Shown: positions 58,950 to 64,000 of the stretch, in pieces
How the letters are laid out: each line of letters begins with the position of its first letter
How positions within the stretch are numbered: position 1 is the stretch's first letter
Origin: Azolla pinnata
Taxonomy: Eukaryota > Streptophyta > Polypodiopsida > Salviniales > Salviniaceae
NCBI GenBank assembly: GCA_037176905.1
Contig: JBBBWG010000337.1
Coordinates: forward strand, 46,582 to 110,581
DNA length: 64,000 bases
Direction of reading: 5' to 3'
Position numbers and translations under genes: made by a program
The notes under the pieces: model-generated
The model's database searches: none
What the model saw: only the letters and a program-made list of their open reading frames with translations
What the model was told of the DNA's origin: nothing

Positions 58950-59940
58950 AATAAGTGTGGGCTCAAGACGACGGAAGAAGGGCGATCGGCTGCATCAAAA
59001 AGCTCATAGATTTTGATTCGATCTTTTATCGGATTTCCGAGTTCAGAGAAGTCGATCGAATCCATGAAGTAGATAGAGCGAGGACAGTGGAGAGTGAATA
59101 CGATTACGATACCCGAAGGACAGGCAAGAGAACAAGTTTAGAGCAATCTATAGGTGGGGCTGAGTGCGAGAAGAGCTGGAATTTTACAGTACACGAATGG
59201 GAGAGCTTACCAGATAGATGATGCCTTTCTCGTTCGGTTAGACTTGCCTTTTATAATTTAGGGCGGAAGATGGCGCTGTAGAAGTGGTGTAGGGATGAGT
59301 AGCTCAGATAACACAAGTAGAAGATATCAAAAAGATGATCTTGTATTAGAAATACGCCTATTACATCCAAACTAGTTTCGCTCAATGTGGTGAGCTCTTC
59401 AGCGGAACTATTTATCGATAAACGCCTGACAAAATTATAGATTGCATTTTTAACGCCCACCAAACCCAGAAATTACAAATTAACGCCTAGTTCTAAAATT
59501 TTATGCGCGATTGATTTATTCACAGCAAACGAGTTCATTGCGTGCTCAATTAACATCAGATTAACATCGATTGATGCTCAGTTATTTGATTAATATCAAA
59601 GTAACACGTTAATCGATCGATGATCAGATTCTAAGAACTAGCAACTTTTGTTAATTGGATATAGAATAAGGGAATCGATTAAGATCAATTAGTGAGAAGT
59701 GATTAGGAATAAAGTCAATACTAGCGGAATTCAATGAATATTAATTCTTAGTGGAAAATAATAGTAGGTGTCAATATGTAATTTCTTATTTCAGTACCTC
59801 TCCCTTGAATTGTTTGCCCTCATCCAATCCGATACGAGATGCTTGGGACATCTATGTTATAGGATGATTTGTTTCAAGAGAACATTAGCTACTGTATGGG
59901 TGGAGCCATCTGGTGTGCCAAAGGCCTCGCACCATAGTAT
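58950..59940. other. Intergenic, no gene recognised
   Basis: AT-rich after 59470. No ORF of interest; short frames at 58955-59221 and 59251-59463 have no recognisable features. Confidence 0.5.
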
Positions 59941-59945
59941 CAGGT

Positions 59946-60182
59946 ACTCCTGATGCAATCTTTGAGGGATCCATCTTTACACCTGATGCAGAGATCACAT
60001 GACCCAAGAACTTGAGTTCCATGTGTCCTCATCTGCACTTTCAAAATTGGACCTGGAGATTATAGTGCGTGATTTGGCGTAGACCTACATCTAGTATTGT
60101 TAAGTGCTCTAGCCATGTTTGTGTGTGTACTAGAATGTTGTCTAAATATACGACAACCACACCCCAGTAGTCCGGCTTTCGA
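59946..60182 (-). mobile_element. Decayed Ty3/gypsy reverse-transcriptase fragment
   Basis: On the minus strand the frame reads 'RKPDYWGVVVVYLDNILVH', the catalytic YxDD box region with Asn for the second Asp. It continues in the same frame to 'ELKFLGHVISASGVKMDPSKI', the usual downstream block of chromovirus-like reverse transcriptases. Two in-frame TGA codons lie between. No LTR, gag or integrase was found nearby, so this is an isolated relic of an endogenous plant retrotransposon. Confidence 0.85.
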
Positions 60183-60189
60183 GCATATT

Positions 60190-62720
60190 ATACCTTGTAC
60201 TATAGAACACAGGCTGAGAGAGATGTGAGATCTTGTACAATACGTGTATTTGTACAGATATCAATACCATATTTGCCTAAACTAGGTGTACATACGTGCG
60301 GCCGTTTTGAGGAGCCCTTTCCTGTTTCTGGATACAACGGCAGGATTAGTCGTCTTCCATGGAATCGATGGGCTCCATTCGAACAACATCAACAGACGTA
60401 CACAAAGCGGGTTCTGAATCAGAGACCGTGGATCGGTTTTTCTGCAAAGGATGATTCCACTGCTTCGATCGATGGTGGTCCCTGTTCTAGTCGAGATCTG
60501 TCTTCCGAATCGTCGAAATTCGCAGTGCTCATGAGCAAATAACATAAGAAAATTTACAAAAAATGAAAGAGGGCGACAGGAACCCAGCTTGACGATTTCC
60601 AGAGTTTTCTCGAGGGCCTGACACGTAGCCCTTTGCTTTCCACGTCGGGAAAGTCATGTGTGCATGTCATGAGCCTCTGTGTTGTCTGTTTGTACACCTT
60701 CCCCAGATCCTTATGCTGTTAGAAAACGCGCATTTTTCTTTTACAAAATAAAATACGTTCTACGATACTTAGACGTATTCTACACGTATTTAACGTCTTG
60801 GTGACCATTTTTGTCTTGTAAGTGAAATCTTAGTCGTTCTATAAACTTAACTTTTCAAATTGATGTTCTATAATTCGAGATTTATACTTTTACGAATGCC
60901 CAGAAATGGAGTATGAAAAATTTTAGTATGATGTAGGTTTGATTAATTGAATATTTGCATAATTATTAACGTATTCAACCCGTATTTAACACCTATTCAA
61001 ACAACCATATGATAAAATGTGTATTCTAAATCTTTATATTTTTTATTAATTATTAGAAAAAAAAAATACGTAGCAGACATATTGTACGCATACGGTATGC
61101 TACGTATGCAACAACATTGCTTTCACTATCAGATGCCGATAAACTTTCTTCTTCTTCTTCTTCTTCTTCTTCTTCTTCTTCTTCTTCTTCTTCTTGATGA
61201 TGGCAAGAGAGTTGTTGCTCACGTCATTGCACTATCATGGCCAAAGCTACGAGACCACGGCTACTCTGAATGTCACAGTAAAAGTGAAACGTCAGAATAA
61301 TGTAATGATATGAATTTATTACTAAGAGACGATGTTTAAATAAGAGAAGTAAAAAAAAAAGAACTGGCATTCGACCGGAATGGTTCTGACTCTGAACCTA
61401 CATCATCTAGCTACTACACATATAAACTGAGTTATTGTTCAAGGCAGCATAATTGAGATGAAAGAAGTATACAATAAAAGCCATAGTCTCAAAGGAGAAT
61501 CTCCACCCTCTTCTTCTTCTTCTTCTTCTTCTGTTTCGCCATTTAGAAGAGCATCATGGCATTCAGACTCCCATCACCTGCAAAAGCTTCATAATAATAA
61601 TACTACTCTAATAATGCTCATCGTTATCACTTACACTGCGTTTTTCGCACATAAAACAAATCTTTGCTCAGAATCTTGAGAAGAAGAAGAAGAAGAAAAC
61701 ATGTCATATCAAGAATCTCTACACGGGCAATGATTTCGGAGGTGACCTTTTACAATGTTTTTTTTTCTAAACCGTATAAATCGCGACGTGCAAAAGTGGT
61801 GCCAATGTGGTTTTAGTATAGCAACTTGCCCAGCATGATTGTAAATGATATGATTCCCGGAGAGTAAAATAATGTATCGTGATTAATACTTTGGGTTGTG
61901 CTTTACAACCCCGATGTGTGGATCATGATTATAATTTGTGTGTATGTGTATATTATATATGCATGACCTTTGAATCTAGAAACTAGGCACGATAAGGTTT
62001 TGTTGGATTCTGTCTGATTAAGTCAGCTGCAAGTTGGTTATCTATGTGGATCGATGTCGAGAACCTTGCGTATTATTTGATCTACTAATGATAAGCAATG
62101 GTATAGAATATTAGAGAGAATAGAATAGGTTAAGGTTGTTTAACTATACTAACCACCCCAAAGTAAAAGACAACAAACCTAAAATAATCTTTTTGTCTTA
62201 TATTACAAAAATATTACTTTATACTATACTTCGGAAATTGACATGTAAGGACTTATGACAAAAGAGTATAGTCTTATTAAGAGAGTTTCATAATATTTTA
62301 AAATATTATAATGAAATGATATAATAACTAGTCCCTTTTATATAAGTTAACTTCTAGGGCTCCCTGACCACTAGGTGTATTCACACTTGTCTAATCACCA
62401 TTTGAAATTAACTTTATCTTAAAATAACTAATTCATCCACTTATACTATCTTTAAACAATTCAAAATAACCTTATAAATTGATTATTAAGATTATGCCAC
62501 TAACAATGCATGACTTAATTGCACATTTAACAATGAGATTACTTAACAAGAGAATGATGCTCAACTTTAGGACTTTGTTTAAATAGATCATTGTGCTATA
62601 CAGAGGAGGTGCCATGAAAACCAATAATAATAATGAAAGAATAGAATTGAAATATGTTTATCATTGACCTACAAAAAGCATATTATTCCAAAAAGCATTT
62701 GATGGGGTTTTGACACAAGA
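60190..62720. other. Intergenic AT-rich stretch
   Basis: No gene is seen. It includes a CTT run (61148-61195), a second CTT run near 61510-61533, and GAA at 61681-61700. The sequence after 61700 is strongly AT-rich. Confidence 0.5.
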
Positions 62721-62727
62721 AAGAAAA

Positions 62728-62763
62728 AACCATGTCTTGCTAGCTTCTTAGCAAGACATGGTT
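62728..62763. repeat. Perfect 15-bp inverted repeat with six-base loop
   Basis: The arm 'aaccatgtcttgcta' (62728-62742) and its reverse complement (62749-62763) flank the loop 'gcttct'. It could form a stable hairpin or cruciform. It lies in gene-free DNA. Confidence 0.9.
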
Positions 62764-63438
62764 CACAATAATTACTTTCATTGCTACAAAGAAGTAAGTT
62801 GAACTCCAAAACAACAACTTTATGTGCAAATTGACAGTGCAAACATGAAAGCAATGTGAATCGTTTTAGGGAGAGTCGAAGAAAATAACACAATAATAAC
62901 TATAACCTTCCTTCATCCAAAGGGGGGAAATTTCTCCCTTTTCTGTTGTATCTAATGGAAACTTACAATGGTCACACGAACCTCTATCGTGGATCTTCTC
63001 ACCTCTCACATTTTGAGAAGAGGGGAAACAATGTAGATAGACATTTCATAGGAATTGGCGAAAGCTATATATATAATAAACGTCGCCCTTAGCTATAAGG
63101 AAATTTGGTCAATGATTATTCACATTGTAAAAAGGCCGATATGATAACATTTCTGGCCATTCAGATAATAAAATGTATCGACGTAATATATTAAAAAAAA
63201 ACAGCAGTATCACTTTGATTTGTCTGAGATACATAACAATATTCTTATATGGAACGATTCTTCTCCTCGATGACTTTTTACACCCCGTCAGTTGTGGCCT
63301 GGGCACACGTAATGTATACAGTTTACCCATTTGGGTTGTTCTTGCCATTTTGGTAATGTTCATGATTATCGAGACGATAAAATTTCGGAAAAAAAGAAAA
63401 ACTCAGGGAAAGACATTTTTGAAAAAAAAAAACAAATT
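62764..63438. other. Intergenic AT-rich stretch
   Basis: No feature with support. Overlapping short frames at 63109-63442 on both strands show no domain. Confidence 0.45.
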
Positions 63439-63439
63439 C

Positions 63440-63550
63440 TGAATGGATGGATGTATGCATGGGTGGATGGATAGATGCATGAATGGGTGATGATGGATGG
63501 ATGGTTGACTTACATGCATGCATTTGACGGATGGATGCATGGATGAATTT
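63440..63550. repeat. GGAT/GCAT tetranucleotide repeats
   Basis: Degenerate runs of ATGG and ATGC words ('ggatggatgtatgcatggg' style) over about 110 bp. Confidence 0.85.
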
Positions 63551-63600
63551 TTTTTTTGGAAGATTTTATCCTGTCATTAGTTATAAACAAGGCCAAATGG

Positions 63601-64000
63601 CTATATAAACCCAAATGGGGAAATAGTTATAAAAAAACGAGAATGATACCAATGTTTATAAAACATATTACGGGCTGAATGATCAGAGATGCTATCATAC
63701 TGGCCTTTCAAAGTGTGAATAATTATGGACCAAGTTTCCTTGACTGCATCAACATGAGGTATTGATTTGCTATCAAATATTTTGGCGCATATGGACTTCC
63801 ATATCACCCACATAGTAGAAACACTCGGAATTTCCCACAAGAGAAGAAAACTATCTTTACATTCCTGACTTGAGAAGGGATGTAAATGGATGGGTAGTAT
63901 CCGGCTAACAGAACTGTCAAGGTAAAAATCTTGACTGTGCATATCACTATCATATGTCATCACTTCTGGATCGAAAGAGGACCAGACTGTTGAACCCCAA
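63601..64000 (-). mobile_element. LINE-like ORF C-terminal fragment, truncated at the right edge
   Basis: A minus-strand frame is open from the window edge to a stop at 63601 (about 130 codons). The part 'MWVIWKSICAKIFDSKSIPHV' resembles the C-terminal zinc-binding/tail region following reverse transcriptase in plant non-LTR elements, where a 'WFIWKARN..IFE' type block is typical. No catalytic domain is in view, so the assignment rests on one motif and is tentative. Confidence 0.4.

Overview
This window is nuclear DNA of a land plant, most likely a leptosporangiate fern. The main clues are two E-type pentatricopeptide (PPR) genes in the expanded style I associate with ferns (repeated 'VSWNALIAGYAQHG'-like and 'LVDMYAKCG'-like blocks), an 18-exon RETINOBLASTOMA-RELATED gene, a mid-SUN gene and a NIN-like (RWP-RK/PB1) gene, all with GT-AG introns. 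The species call is inference from protein style; no database was searched. I saw no tRNA, rRNA, CRISPR or bacterial-type features.

Layout. 1-1958: left-truncated PPR gene (minus). 2751-6372: second PPR gene (minus), whose 3' end is repeated as a sequence-identical 944-bp tandem copy. 6490-8490: two intergenic tandem-repeat fields. 10238-17542: a giant two-exon gene (minus, about 2399 aa) joining a propeller-like region, a GBP/VLIG-like GTPase domain, a cysteine/histidine-rich region and a C-terminal von Willebrand A domain. 17.7-22.6 kb: intergenic, ending in a stack of simple repeats. 22605-28942: RBR (plus, about 1054 aa). 31606-35717: mid-SUN membrane protein (minus), possibly with a 5' leader exon up to 36999. 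37.3-43.7 kb: satellite-like intergenic block. 44306-47685: ARM-repeat protein (minus). 47.7-49.7 kb: TTAGGG-type repeats, a telobox minisatellite and other arrays. 50943-57434: NIN-like protein (minus, about 1345 aa). 57.4-64 kb: repeat-rich flank with a decayed Ty3/gypsy reverse-transcriptase fragment and a LINE-like ORF running off the right edge.

The genes are unrelated single-function loci, not an operon: RNA editing/processing (PPR), a possible innate-immunity or stress GTPase (VLIG/VWA), cell-cycle control (RBR), nuclear envelope/ER (SUN), protein interaction (ARM) and nitrate-responsive transcription (NLP). What unites the window is unusual local repetition. I count more than 20 separate short tandem duplications or minisatellites, in intergenic DNA, in introns, at gene 3' ends and inside coding exons. 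In the ARM and NLP genes, hexamer repeats related to TTAGGG are translated into long PN, SP and HS dipeptide runs.

The most novel-looking item is the GTPase/Cys-rich/VWA giant. Next come the SUN transmembrane exon sitting inside a degenerate tandem array, and the telomere-like hexamers that move between non-coding leader and coding exon.
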